Shown here: positions 8,386 through 15,488 of the stretch, one piece after another
Numbering within the stretch: the first letter of the stretch is position 1
Layout of the letters: every line of letters starts with the position of its first letter
Assembly: GCA_038527215.1 (NCBI GenBank)
Contig: JBCBGC010000070.1
Span: 1 to 40,581, forward strand
Direction of reading: 5' to 3'
Origin: JAWPMV01 sp038527215
GTDB lineage: Bacteria; Bacteroidota; Bacteroidia; J057
Length of the DNA stretch: 40,581 bases
Program-made: the position numbers and the translations under genes
Notes under the pieces: model-generated
Database searches by the model: none
What the model was told of the DNA's origin: nothing
The model's input: only the letters and a program-made list of their open reading frames with translations

Positions 8386-8895
8386 TTAAGCGGGGGCATC
8401 CAATCTAAAAAAAGTTGTTGGCTTGCCGTCCATGATTTTTTCTCCAATGTCATCCATCCCCAGCCGAAGGCAAACGGATCGAGAAGCCTGATGCGGACTA
8501 TCCATGCTCGCGGCAACGTAGGAGAACCCCAGCTTTTCAAAGGCATAGGAAATAACGGCCCGGGCCGCCTCCGTGGCATACCCCTGTCCGGTCGCTTCCG
8601 GCAACAATGCGTAGAGTAATTCTGGTTGATTTGGGTCAAAAAAAGGCCAAAGGCCTGTGTATCCCAACAATCGTTCTTCTCTTTTGTCCAATATGATCCA
8701 CAAGCCCCATTTATCATGCTTCAGGTGGTGAGCATTTTTCTCCATGATCTCCCGGGCGAGGCTGCGGGGAATTTCTTCCCCATCCCAAAGGTATTCCCGC
8801 ACCGAAGGCTCGGTGTTGATTTCCCAAAACAAGGCATCCTCATGGGGTAAAAAGGGGTGAAGGCGCAATCGGGGGGTACTCAGTATAAAATCCAA
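8386..8895 (-). CDS. RimJ/RimL-type GNAT N-acetyltransferase
   Basis: 170 residues from TTG 8895. The family normally begins just before the strand seen here as LSTPRLRLHPFLPHED. The only ATG, at 8964, would add 23 residues translated from inside the upstream hydrolase gene and overlap it by 59 bases. TTG 8895 begins 10 bases after that gene's stop with an AGG upstream, so I prefer it; ATG 8964 remains possible. The acetyl-CoA site is LLPEATGQGYATEAARAVISY, followed by the RSVCLRLGM motif. Close relatives acetylate N-termini of ribosomal proteins or small molecules; the substrate is unknown here. It lies between a serine hydrolase gene and an AraC gene, nearly touching both, and is probably in one operon with them. 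Confidence 0.85.
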   Translation of the reverse strand: MDFILSTPRLRLHPFLPHEDALFWEINTEPSVREYLWDGEEIPRSLAREIMEKNAHHLKHDKWGLWIILDKREERLLGYTGLWPFFDPNQPELLYALLPEATGQGYATEAARAVISYAFEKLGFSYVAASMDSPHQASRSVCLRLGMDDIGEKIMDGKPTTFFRLDAPA

Positions 8896-8905
8896 TCCTG
8901 TTCCG

Positions 8906-9985
8906 TTAGGGTTGACGATAAGCCTGGGCCACCAGGGCCAATACCCTGGCTCTTTGATGTCCACTGTTCCTACGGCCGTAGAGGCTGTTGGTTTTTAAGG
9001 CTACCACCGCATCAATGGCGGGGTATACGGTGATGCTTTGGCCCATAGCCCCTAAAGCGGAATACGCCCCATTTAGCTGGGGTATATCAGGTTCATCCCA
9101 CAGCCACCACATATACCCATATCCAAACCGATAGCCCACGCGACCAAAGCCCGGTACATTGTCCAGGATTTCCTGAGAGCTGGTCAAAGGGGCCACCATT
9201 TCCGCTATCCAGGCAGGGTCGTACAATTGCTCGCCTTGCCAGGAGCCTTTTTGCAGCATCAATTGGCCAATCCGGGCCAGGTCCCGAACGGAAAACCACA
9301 TATGGTAAGCCCGATAGAAAGAGCGGGTGGTATCGCCACTTTTGCGCTGAAGGTCTCGCTCCCAGTCCTGCATGCCCAAGGGGATCGCCAATTGGCGTTC
9401 CACTTCGTCGTAGATGTTTTTGCCGGTCAGTTTCTCAAAAATGAACCCGGCAGCATTGAAGTCCCAGTTGCTGTACAGCCAATAAGCACCCGGCTCTTGT
9501 GAGCCTCTTTCAGGTGCCTGGTCCAGAAAATCTCCCCCATTGCTGGCGGGGTGGTACACGCCGGAGCGCGCGGCAATCAGGTCCTTGATGGTGGCCCGTT
9601 TTTCAATTTCCAACAGGCCTCCCACATCATCAATGCCCAATTCCTCCAGGCTCAGGCTCAGGTCTATGGTGCCATCTTTTACATAGGGGCCATAAAGCAT
9701 AGCCAGCACACTTTTCCGACAGGAAGCGATATAGCTATTTTCCTCAATGTTCCCATAGTCTCCCACGACCTTGCCGCCCTGAACAATCATGATCCCGGTG
9801 AAGACCGTGCTATCGACTACATAGCGCTGCAAGCGGTTCAAGCCTTCTGAATCCCAGGCTTGCAACTCAGATTCTTCCCAGGCAGGCCACTCAGCAGCTT
9901 CGATGGCGGTGGCAGGAGCGGAAGACTGACAAGCCCAAAGGCCCCATATCAGGCAGCCAATCAGAGGAAGGAGCAGCTTTTTCAT
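8906..9985 (-). CDS. Serine hydrolase of the beta-lactamase/class C family, lipoprotein
   Basis: 359 residues from ATG 9985 (the in-frame extension adds only 9 residues). The signal MKKLLLPLIGCLIWGLWAC ends in a lipobox with Cys19. Catalytic motifs are SxxK at Ser88-Lys91 (ASCRKS) and YxN at Tyr171-Asn173 (YSNWDFN). The family strand ITVYPAIDAVVALKTN is near the C-terminus. It is a periplasmic or outer-membrane-anchored enzyme of the esterase/DD-peptidase/beta-lactamase-fold group. The very short spacing to downstream genes suggests it leads a minus-strand operon. A 10-bp palindrome lies 19 bases upstream of its start, and the terminator of the preceding esterase gene isolates it from that gene. 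Antibiotic hydrolysis cannot be inferred from these motifs. Confidence 0.9.
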   Translation of the reverse strand: MKKLLLPLIGCLIWGLWACQSSAPATAIEAAEWPAWEESELQAWDSEGLNRLQRYVVDSTVFTGIMIVQGGKVVGDYGNIEENSYIASCRKSVLAMLYGPYVKDGTIDLSLSLEELGIDDVGGLLEIEKRATIKDLIAARSGVYHPASNGGDFLDQAPERGSQEPGAYWLYSNWDFNAAGFIFEKLTGKNIYDEVERQLAIPLGMQDWERDLQRKSGDTTRSFYRAYHMWFSVRDLARIGQLMLQKGSWQGEQLYDPAWIAEMVAPLTSSQEILDNVPGFGRVGYRFGYGYMWWLWDEPDIPQLNGAYSALGAMGQSITVYPAIDAVVALKTNSLYGRRNSGHQRARVLALVAQAYRQP

Positions 9986-10003
9986 AGGGAAATAGGTTAG
10001 CGG

Positions 10004-10013
10004 TTTGCGCAAA
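10004..10013. promoter_or_regulatory. Palindrome upstream of the serine hydrolase gene
   Basis: TTTGCGCAAA is a perfect 10-bp palindrome, 19 bases upstream of the hydrolase ATG and next to T-rich sequence in which a promoter is expected. It is a candidate operator. No second copy was noticed in the window, and the protein that might bind is unknown. Confidence 0.3.
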
Positions 10014-10043
10014 ACTTACAAAAATGCCCTAAAAAATGCTTGC

Positions 10044-10082
10044 AAAAAGCCGGATGCGACCTTGATGATCGCACCCGGCTTT
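10044..10082 (-). terminator. Rho-independent terminator of the esterase gene
   Basis: On the minus strand a 14-bp stem with a single G-T wobble (arms 10082-10069 and 10059-10046) encloses a 9-base loop and ends in a run of five T. It begins 19 bases after the stop codon of the CE1-like esterase and should separate that gene from the serine hydrolase operon. Confidence 0.85.
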
Positions 10083-10100
10083 CTAAGAGGGGTCGGTCTT

Positions 10101-11045
10101 CTAATAAGCGTTGAAAAAATTCCATAGCACATCGGCAGCAATGATGCCGTTGTGTTGAGGCTTGCCACTGGGGAAGGCATGACCGATCCCCTTGAGGACA
10201 GCAAAACGCATCTCGGGCGCGCCGGAACCTACCGGTGTGGGGAAGCGATACTGCAAATACCGGGGCCGCTCCCGGACTTGATAGGTGGTGGCCAACTGCT
10301 CCATTTCCAGGAGCACTTCCTGGGCACTTTTCATGAATACGTTAGCTTCCAATGCTGCTTCCGTGGCCGGCAGACTAGCTACCCCGGCATGTACGGTAAA
10401 GCGATCGTCTTTTTCTCCCAGCATGACAAAAAGCGGGGCAGCATCATTGATCGGACCGGCCGAGGTTTGCAGCAGACTCCCTGCTCCTCCGAAGGCCGCG
10501 AAGGTATCGGACATTTCCACCAGCAACTTACTGAGGATAAAGCCCATGCCATTGGAAAAACCGCTGGCATAAATCTTTTGAGAATTAACCCGGAGGTTAC
10601 TCTGGAGGTAAGCCAACATTTCACGAACAAAGCGCACGTCATCGTGAGGGGTTTCTCCGGGACAAAGGATGTTGAGTTTTTCGGTGGTCATCCAATAGTT
10701 TTTCCGGCTAGGGCCATCTGACTTGTTCAGGCATTTTTTCAGAGCAGTGGGAAATACGGTAATGAAGCCCTCACGGTCGCCGGTTTCTTTCCAATGAGAA
10801 ATGTTGAAGAACTTTTGTCCGGTTCCTCCGCCTCCATGAAACATAAAGACTACCGGAAAGGTCGCTTGAGGCTGGCTTTGGTAAGCCGGAGGGAGATGGA
10901 TGATAAATTGGCGGTCAAAACCGTCGACCTGCATGCGGATGGACTGGGTTTGAGGGTCGATCTGACGAATATTGGGGTTCTGGCCAAATAGAGACAGGCC
11001 ACTAAGGCTTAACAGCAAGGCGGTAAATAGGCTGGTAACATTCAT
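10101..11045 (-). CDS. Secreted alpha/beta-hydrolase, PHB depolymerase / feruloyl esterase (CE1, LpqC) family
   Basis: 314 residues from ATG 11045, with a signal peptide ending near LFGQ (residue 22). The family pattern is clear: FPVVFMFHGGGGTGQKF (oxyanion strand and loop), IYASGFSNGMGF with nucleophile Ser164, GEKDDR as the acid loop (Asp213/214), and KGIGHAFP with catalytic His289. The SRKNYW and DDVRFVREMLAYL segments are typical of the LpqC/CE1 branch. Relatives cleave polyhydroxyalkanoates or acyl esters on plant polysaccharides; which applies here is not shown. It is transcribed alone: it is divergent from the HAD gene upstream and has a strong terminator downstream. Confidence 0.9.
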   Translation of the reverse strand: MNVTSLFTALLLSLSGLSLFGQNPNIRQIDPQTQSIRMQVDGFDRQFIIHLPPAYQSQPQATFPVVFMFHGGGGTGQKFFNISHWKETGDREGFITVFPTALKKCLNKSDGPSRKNYWMTTEKLNILCPGETPHDDVRFVREMLAYLQSNLRVNSQKIYASGFSNGMGFILSKLLVEMSDTFAAFGGAGSLLQTSAGPINDAAPLFVMLGEKDDRFTVHAGVASLPATEAALEANVFMKSAQEVLLEMEQLATTYQVRERPRYLQYRFPTPVGSGAPEMRFAVLKGIGHAFPSGKPQHNGIIAADVLWNFFNAY

Positions 11046-11074
11046 AGGTCTTAATTGTGTGGATTCGTTCTTAG

Positions 11075-11097
11075 TACCCTTTGGTTCCAAAAGGGTA
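11075..11097. promoter_or_regulatory. Inverted repeat in the divergent esterase/HAD promoter region
   Basis: TACCCTTTGG (11075-11084) and CCAAAAGGGTA (11087-11097) form a near-perfect inverted repeat with one extra A. It sits 29 bases upstream of the esterase ATG in the 134-base region shared with the divergent HAD gene. Each strand reads TACCCTTT, close to a -7 element (TAnnTTTG) with one extra base. It may be an operator or a pair of promoters; I cannot decide which. Confidence 0.4.
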
Positions 11098-11179
11098 ACA
11101 TCCCCTTAACCTGAGGAACTTGCATTCAACCCAAATCTGCCTTTTCTTGCCGCCCTCAACCACCTAACTCTCTCGAGCT

Positions 11180-11836
11180 ATGCGTATCAAAGGCTTTGTG
11201 TTTGATCTGGACGGCACCATGATTGACAATATGATGATCCATCATCGGGCGTGGCAGCAAAAGCTAGCCGAGCTGGGGATAGACATGAGCCTGGAAGAAG
11301 TCATGGAAAAAATCCACGGCGTAAACGTGGAGATCCTTGAGCGCTTATTCGGAGATCGGTTCACGCCTGAGCAACGGGTACAAATTTCCCAGGAAAAGGA
11401 AGCTGCCTATCGCAGGATTTTTGCGCCCCAGCTCCAACTCATGCCAGGTCTGCAAGCCTTTTTGGAGGAAGCGCGTGCTGCCGGTATTCCCATGGCCATC
11501 GGTACGGCTGCTCCGCCAGACAATGCCAACTTTGTGGTAGACCAATTGGGCATTCGGGATTACTTCGCTGGGGTTTTCCATGCCGGAGATGTCAGTCGAG
11601 GGAAACCTGACCCGCAGGTCTTTGAGCTGGCTGCTGAATCTATGCAGTTGAATTTGTCAGATTGTCTGGTGTTTGAAGATAGTCCTACCGGAGCGGAAGC
11701 CGCCAGAAGAGGTGGGGCAAAAGCCGTCATTTTAACCACTACCCATCATCCCGAGGAATTTAGCCACCTGCCCCATATTCAGAAATTCATGGCTGATTAT
11801 CAGGATTTCAGCCCTCAGCAAGCCCTTGCTTTTTAG
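11180..11836 (+). CDS. HAD superfamily hydrolase, beta-phosphoglucomutase-like
   Basis: 218 residues from ATG 11180. All four HAD motifs are present: VFDLDGTMIDN with nucleophile Asp9 and Asp11, GTAAPP as the motif II threonine region, RGKPDP with the motif III lysine, and VFEDSPTG as motif IV. The helical cap between motifs I and II (residues 16-80) is subtype IA, as in beta-phosphoglucomutase and sugar-phosphate phosphatases. The acid/base and cap residues do not let me choose between mutase and phosphatase. Cytoplasmic. It is divergent from the esterase gene, with a small conserved gene 94 bases downstream on the same strand. Confidence 0.9.
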   Translation: MRIKGFVFDLDGTMIDNMMIHHRAWQQKLAELGIDMSLEEVMEKIHGVNVEILERLFGDRFTPEQRVQISQEKEAAYRRIFAPQLQLMPGLQAFLEEARAAGIPMAIGTAAPPDNANFVVDQLGIRDYFAGVFHAGDVSRGKPDPQVFELAAESMQLNLSDCLVFEDSPTGAEAARRGGAKAVILTTTHHPEEFSHLPHIQKFMADYQDFSPQQALAF

Positions 11837-11930
11837 CGATAAAGCCTGCAACTTTAACATATCCCGAAAGCAGTATTTTTTGATACTTCGTTGAAAGTCC
11901 GGAAAGCGCCCTTCCTAACCAACATGAGCT

Positions 11931-12236
11931 ATGCCGCGTTCACTTTCATATGAAAAGTTTGAAGCCAGCCTGGAGAACCTTAGACCACCAGATGGCCTCA
12001 GCCTTCCCTTGCAAGCCTTATGGTATGCCGGAAAAAATGACTGGTATAAAGCTCATGAATTAGCTGATGCGCAGGAAGAAGGCGGCGGAGCCTGGGTCCA
12101 CGCTTACTTACACCGTTGGGAAGGAGATGAGTGGAACGCTAAATACTGGTACAACCGGGCTCAGAAGCAAGTGTTCAATGGCTCCCTCAAAGCTGAGTGG
12201 ACGCAGATTTCCAAAAGCCTGCTAGGAGATTCCTGA
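11931..12236 (+). CDS. Small conserved protein of unknown function (101 aa)
   Basis: 101 residues from ATG 11931. It has no signal peptide or membrane segment. The sequence is rich in Trp, Tyr and His and contains DWYKAHELADAQEEGGGAWV followed by HAYLHRWEGDEWNAKYWYNRA. That pattern suggests a short TPR/SEL1-like helical pair, and I recognise it as recurring in Bacteroidota and other bacteria as an unannotated family. Function unknown. Its stop lies 6 bases from the convergent glycosyltransferase stop. Confidence 0.8.
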   Translation: MPRSLSYEKFEASLENLRPPDGLSLPLQALWYAGKNDWYKAHELADAQEEGGGAWVHAYLHRWEGDEWNAKYWYNRAQKQVFNGSLKAEWTQISKSLLGDS

Positions 12237-12242
12237 ATCCCC

Positions 12243-14168
12243 TTACCACTGTTCACCCTTCATAAGGTGGTTATACTGCCCCGTATTAAATTTCCAAATT
12301 TCCCCAAAGCGCTCCCAAGACCAAATATCTCCCTGGGTCACGATTTTCAGCCTGGCATATAATTCCTTTAAGTCGGGGTCGCAGAACTGATTGTTGTCTT
12401 CCCACAGGCTGTACACATAGCCTTCTGGTAAGGCCCGTTCAAAATGTCCGATTCGCCAGTGATGTACACTGAGGGTGGGCAGGCGAGCCAGTAAAGGATC
12501 AGTGAGTGCCCAATAGTCAATCACATAATATTCCGGCCCCAACCAGAAGGGTTCTCTTCCCACCATGCCTCTTCCCAGCACCTTTTCTGTGGGTTTCTCA
12601 GCTTCCATATCCTCAAATCCAGGATGGGGATTTTCTACGCTGAATCTGCTCAGCACCCCCTGATTTAGGTAAAAAACGCGTTCATCCAATACTCCGGTCT
12701 CATTGATTCCCACGATGGTATGCCCTTTGGTCCCTGGTAGATAGGTTCCGTACATCCAGGTGGGATTAAGGCCCAGGAAACTGATGCACACCGCCAAGCC
12801 AGCTAGTCCCAGGCCATAAGCCGCTTTCAAGGATTGCTGGCTGAGGACAATCGCCGCCACCAGGATGGGGACCGCAAAAAAACGTCCACTCATAAAGCCG
12901 CCGCCGATCGACAGGATATACATCATGTACATCATCACCCCTATCATCAGAGAAATCTGCTTTGCCTGGCGGGTGCGTAAGGCCAGGATGGCAGCAGTAA
13001 AGATCAAAACAAGCGTAAGGGGGTCTCTTCGAAGGCTATCGAAAAAATACACGATTCCCTGCTTTAGGTATAAACTACCGGGAATGCCCGTATGGACCTT
13101 CGCGTAATAGGTATTGGGAAAGATAAACCCATAATAAACCAGCGAAAACACCTCCCAGGCCATCAGCGGCAAGAAGCCCAATGCAAGCAAGCCTACCAAA
13201 TCCAGCAGCCGGGGTCGAAGTTCCTGCCAGTAGCGATATATAGCATAAGTCAGGGGCACCAGATAAAGCAGCATGGTATCCAGCCGATTGACAGCAGCCA
13301 GTGCCACCAGCAGACACAGGGTCAGTAAGCTTTTTTTACTAACAGCTTTTCTAAAAAAAACCATGGCAAATCCCACCATCAACAGATAGCTAAGTGGATT
13401 CTCCAAGCCGGAACAACAATAGTCTACGAAGGCTTTTGAGGAAAGCAGGGCAATTAAGAGAAAAACCCCGGTCCACAGGTTGGCCGCAAGGTGCTTTCTC
13501 AATAAATGTAGACTGAGGAAGCTGATGCCCACTGACACCAAAATCACCGTCAGAAACCACTCACCCGTCAGGCCATGGGCAGCGGCCATCAACATCATCC
13601 AGAGGGGATGGGTAAATGACTGAACCCTTTCGGCCACGTTCCACCGAAGGCCATACCCATGCCAGAAATTATCGATGGTCCTAAAAGTGATATAGGCATC
13701 ATCACTTAGCCAGGCGGCATTGAGAAGCATCATCAAACCAGCGCCCATCAATAGAAACTGCAGCAAAAACCTGTTGGAAATGGGCTGTTGAGCCGCGTCT
13801 GTGGCTTTTTTCTCCCGGTCCACTAACCAAATGGTCATGACAGCAGTGAGGATCAGGAATACAATCATCCAATCTTCCCTGGTGAAAAGAATCAGCACAA
13901 TGCCCAGAAAAGGGAAATGCATACGATTGATCAAGGCCTGCTTATCAGCCTGATCAGTTTCATGCCCTCCCACCCATTTGCTGATCCCCCAGGCGTAAAG
14001 CGGCCAGATGATCAGGCTCAGCAGCGTAGCCAGCAACAGGCGTATGGTCAGATCTTCATATAGACCCGTGGAGATAGCCCAGTTGATTTGCGTGGTCAAT
14101 CCTGCCATCCATAAGACAGCACCCAGAATCCAATTTTTTCTTAGGAACGGGAGGAGGTTGGAGAACAT
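12243..14168 (-). CDS. GT-C fold membrane glycosyltransferase, AftB-like
   Basis: 641 residues from ATG 14168; the TTG 48 bases upstream lies in the promoter element and is rejected. There are about a dozen hydrophobic segments, then a soluble C-terminal domain of about 180 residues (from about 460). The first large extracytoplasmic loop carries LSDDAYITFRTIDNFW (Asp156-Asp157) followed by GYGLRWNVAERVQSFTHPLW. This DD-x-x-I-x-x-R / G-L-x-W-N-x-x-E-R-V pattern is that of GT-C enzymes related to mycobacterial AftB, which use polyprenyl-phosphate sugars on the outer face of the inner membrane. The likely job is adding a sugar to an envelope polysaccharide or lipid. Donor and acceptor are unknown. 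No other envelope glycan genes are adjacent. A promoter with an internal palindrome lies upstream. Confidence 0.8.
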   Translation of the reverse strand: MFSNLLPFLRKNWILGAVLWMAGLTTQINWAISTGLYEDLTIRLLLATLLSLIIWPLYAWGISKWVGGHETDQADKQALINRMHFPFLGIVLILFTREDWMIVFLILTAVMTIWLVDREKKATDAAQQPISNRFLLQFLLMGAGLMMLLNAAWLSDDAYITFRTIDNFWHGYGLRWNVAERVQSFTHPLWMMLMAAAHGLTGEWFLTVILVSVGISFLSLHLLRKHLAANLWTGVFLLIALLSSKAFVDYCCSGLENPLSYLLMVGFAMVFFRKAVSKKSLLTLCLLVALAAVNRLDTMLLYLVPLTYAIYRYWQELRPRLLDLVGLLALGFLPLMAWEVFSLVYYGFIFPNTYYAKVHTGIPGSLYLKQGIVYFFDSLRRDPLTLVLIFTAAILALRTRQAKQISLMIGVMMYMMYILSIGGGFMSGRFFAVPILVAAIVLSQQSLKAAYGLGLAGLAVCISFLGLNPTWMYGTYLPGTKGHTIVGINETGVLDERVFYLNQGVLSRFSVENPHPGFEDMEAEKPTEKVLGRGMVGREPFWLGPEYYVIDYWALTDPLLARLPTLSVHHWRIGHFERALPEGYVYSLWEDNNQFCDPDLKELYARLKIVTQGDIWSWERFGEIWKFNTGQYNHLMKGEQW

Positions 14169-14200
14169 GGAAACAGGCTTGAAGTAGTTGTTTTCGTAAA

Positions 14201-14229
14201 TAAATATACCGATCAATCGGCTTTTTCAA
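14201..14229 (-). promoter_or_regulatory. Promoter with palindromic operator in the spacer (glycosyltransferase gene)
   Basis: On the minus strand TTG (14229-14227), an 18-base spacer and TATATTTA (14208-14201) match the Bacteroidota -33/-7 pattern, 32 bases before the ATG at 14168. The spacer contains a perfect interrupted palindrome CCGAT-TG-ATCGG at 14220-14209, abutting the -7 box. This is the classical place for a repressor operator. The elements are seen directly; repression is inferred. Confidence 0.6.
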
Positions 14230-14254
14230 TAAAATAGAATTAGACTTTTTCGCG

Positions 14255-14262
14255 TATATTTG
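14255..14262 (+). promoter_or_regulatory. -7 promoter element of the zinc-ribbon gene
   Basis: TATATTTG matches TAnnTTTG exactly, 32 bases before the ATG at 14295. No TTG occurs at the expected -33 distance. Just before the ATG, GGAGG (14285-14289) is one of the few Shine-Dalgarno-like sites in this window. Confidence 0.45.
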
Positions 14263-14294
14263 ATAGAAAGAACCAAATCCCATCGGAGGCTAGC

Positions 14295-15401
14295 ATGACC
14301 GAGTCCCAGACCCCATCCCTCAACATTAAATGTCCTAATTGCGGCTCACCAGAAGTAGCCTTCTCCGCCAAAACCCAATCACTCTATTGTGAGTATTGTG
14401 GCTATAATAAGCCATTACCCAAAGGGCAGGATGGGATTATCGAACGTCCCTTATCTGAATCCTATTCTGAGGACAATATCCCACGGGGTTTGGCCATCCA
14501 ATCCACCACTTTTCACTGTAACAGTTGTGGGGCGGATACCAGCGTTCCTAAAGACCTACCGACCTTTAGCTGTCCCTTTTGTGGTTCCGAAAATGTAAAT
14601 GAAGCCGCGGTCAGCCAACGGGTGATCCAACCTGCTGGCGTGTTACCCTTTACCGTGCCTAAGGAGGAAGTAGCAGGAAAATTTAAGAAGTGGCTGGGAA
14701 GAGGCTGGTTTCATCCGGGAAATCTCAAAAAATTCGCCAAGATCGACAACATCAAAGGTGTATACATTCCCTTTTGGACGTTCGATGCTTTTACCCAATC
14801 CCAATGGCGAGCGGATGCGGGCTTTTACTACTATGTGCAGGAGCGATTCCGGGACGCCAATGGAAACACCCAGGTCCGTACAGTACGAAAAGTAAGGTGG
14901 CAACCTGCCAGAGGATACCATGAACAATTTTTTGACGATGTGTTGGTTTCGGCCTCTCATGGCGTAGAACAACAGATGGTGGAAAGAATCTATCCTTTTG
15001 CCCTGGAAGAGGTGGTAAATTATGATAGTCGCTATTTACTGGGATGGGAAGCCGAGATATATCAGCGAGACCTGCGGCAAGGGTATGACACGGCGGATAG
15101 CATCATGGATCAACATATCCGGGCGGCCTGTATTCGCCAGATTCCGGGAGATACCTACCGCTTTTTGAAAATTAATACCGAAAAAAATCAACATACTTTC
15201 AAGCACTTACTCCTCCCGGTTTGGGTGGCAGGCTATCGTTACAAAAACAAGGTTTTTCAATTTCTAGTCAATGGACAGACGGGTAAAATCGCCGGAAAAA
15301 AGCCTCTATCCTTCTGGCGAATTGCCCTGGTTGTTCTCCTGGTGGCTGCTGCCGTAGGGGGCCTGATCCTGCTCCGCGAGACAGGGATCATTAATGTCTA
15401 A
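14295..15401 (+). CDS. Double zinc-ribbon protein with C-terminal membrane anchor
   Basis: 368 residues from ATG 14295 with GGAGG six bases upstream. Two zinc ribbons occupy the N-terminus: Cys13/Cys16 with Cys32/Cys35, and Cys75/Cys78 with Cys93/Cys96. A conserved central domain follows (PFTVPKEEVAGKFKKWLGRGWFHP, then KGVYIPFWTFDAFTQSQW and a repeat-like LLPVWVAGYRYKNKVFQFLVNGQTGKIAG). A single hydrophobic helix lies at about 343-362, with only a few residues after it. Homologues are often mislabelled primosomal protein N' or helicase because of the zinc ribbon, but no helicase motif is present. Topology suggests a tail-anchored protein with its ribbons in the cytoplasm. Role unknown. The downstream kinase gene has its own candidate promoter. 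Confidence 0.8.
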   Translation: MTESQTPSLNIKCPNCGSPEVAFSAKTQSLYCEYCGYNKPLPKGQDGIIERPLSESYSEDNIPRGLAIQSTTFHCNSCGADTSVPKDLPTFSCPFCGSENVNEAAVSQRVIQPAGVLPFTVPKEEVAGKFKKWLGRGWFHPGNLKKFAKIDNIKGVYIPFWTFDAFTQSQWRADAGFYYYVQERFRDANGNTQVRTVRKVRWQPARGYHEQFFDDVLVSASHGVEQQMVERIYPFALEEVVNYDSRYLLGWEAEIYQRDLRQGYDTADSIMDQHIRAACIRQIPGDTYRFLKINTEKNQHTFKHLLLPVWVAGYRYKNKVFQFLVNGQTGKIAGKKPLSFWRIALVVLLVAAAVGGLILLRETGIINV

Positions 15402-15437
15402 GCGGCACGAATCACATGCAATTCTCCTCATATAACC

Positions 15438-15468
15438 TTGAATTAAGGCGCTTTTTGCGTTACCTTGC
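15438..15468 (+). promoter_or_regulatory. Weak candidate promoter of the PAS kinase gene
   Basis: TTG at 15438-15440, a 20-base spacer and TACCTTGC at 15461-15468 roughly follow TTG-N20-TAnnTTTG, with two mismatches in the -7 element. The start codon is 20 bases further on. Moderate to weak support. Confidence 0.3.
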
Positions 15469-15488
15469 ATCAAAGAAGCAGCGTAGGG

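Noticed and set aside
8906..9985. Antibiotic-resistance beta-lactamase
   Set aside because: SxxK and YxN are shared by many esterases and peptidases of this fold. The sequence gives no specific support for drug hydrolysis.
14295..15401. Primosomal protein N' / helicase
   Set aside because: Only the zinc ribbons resemble it. There are no Walker or helicase motifs, and a C-terminal membrane helix is present.
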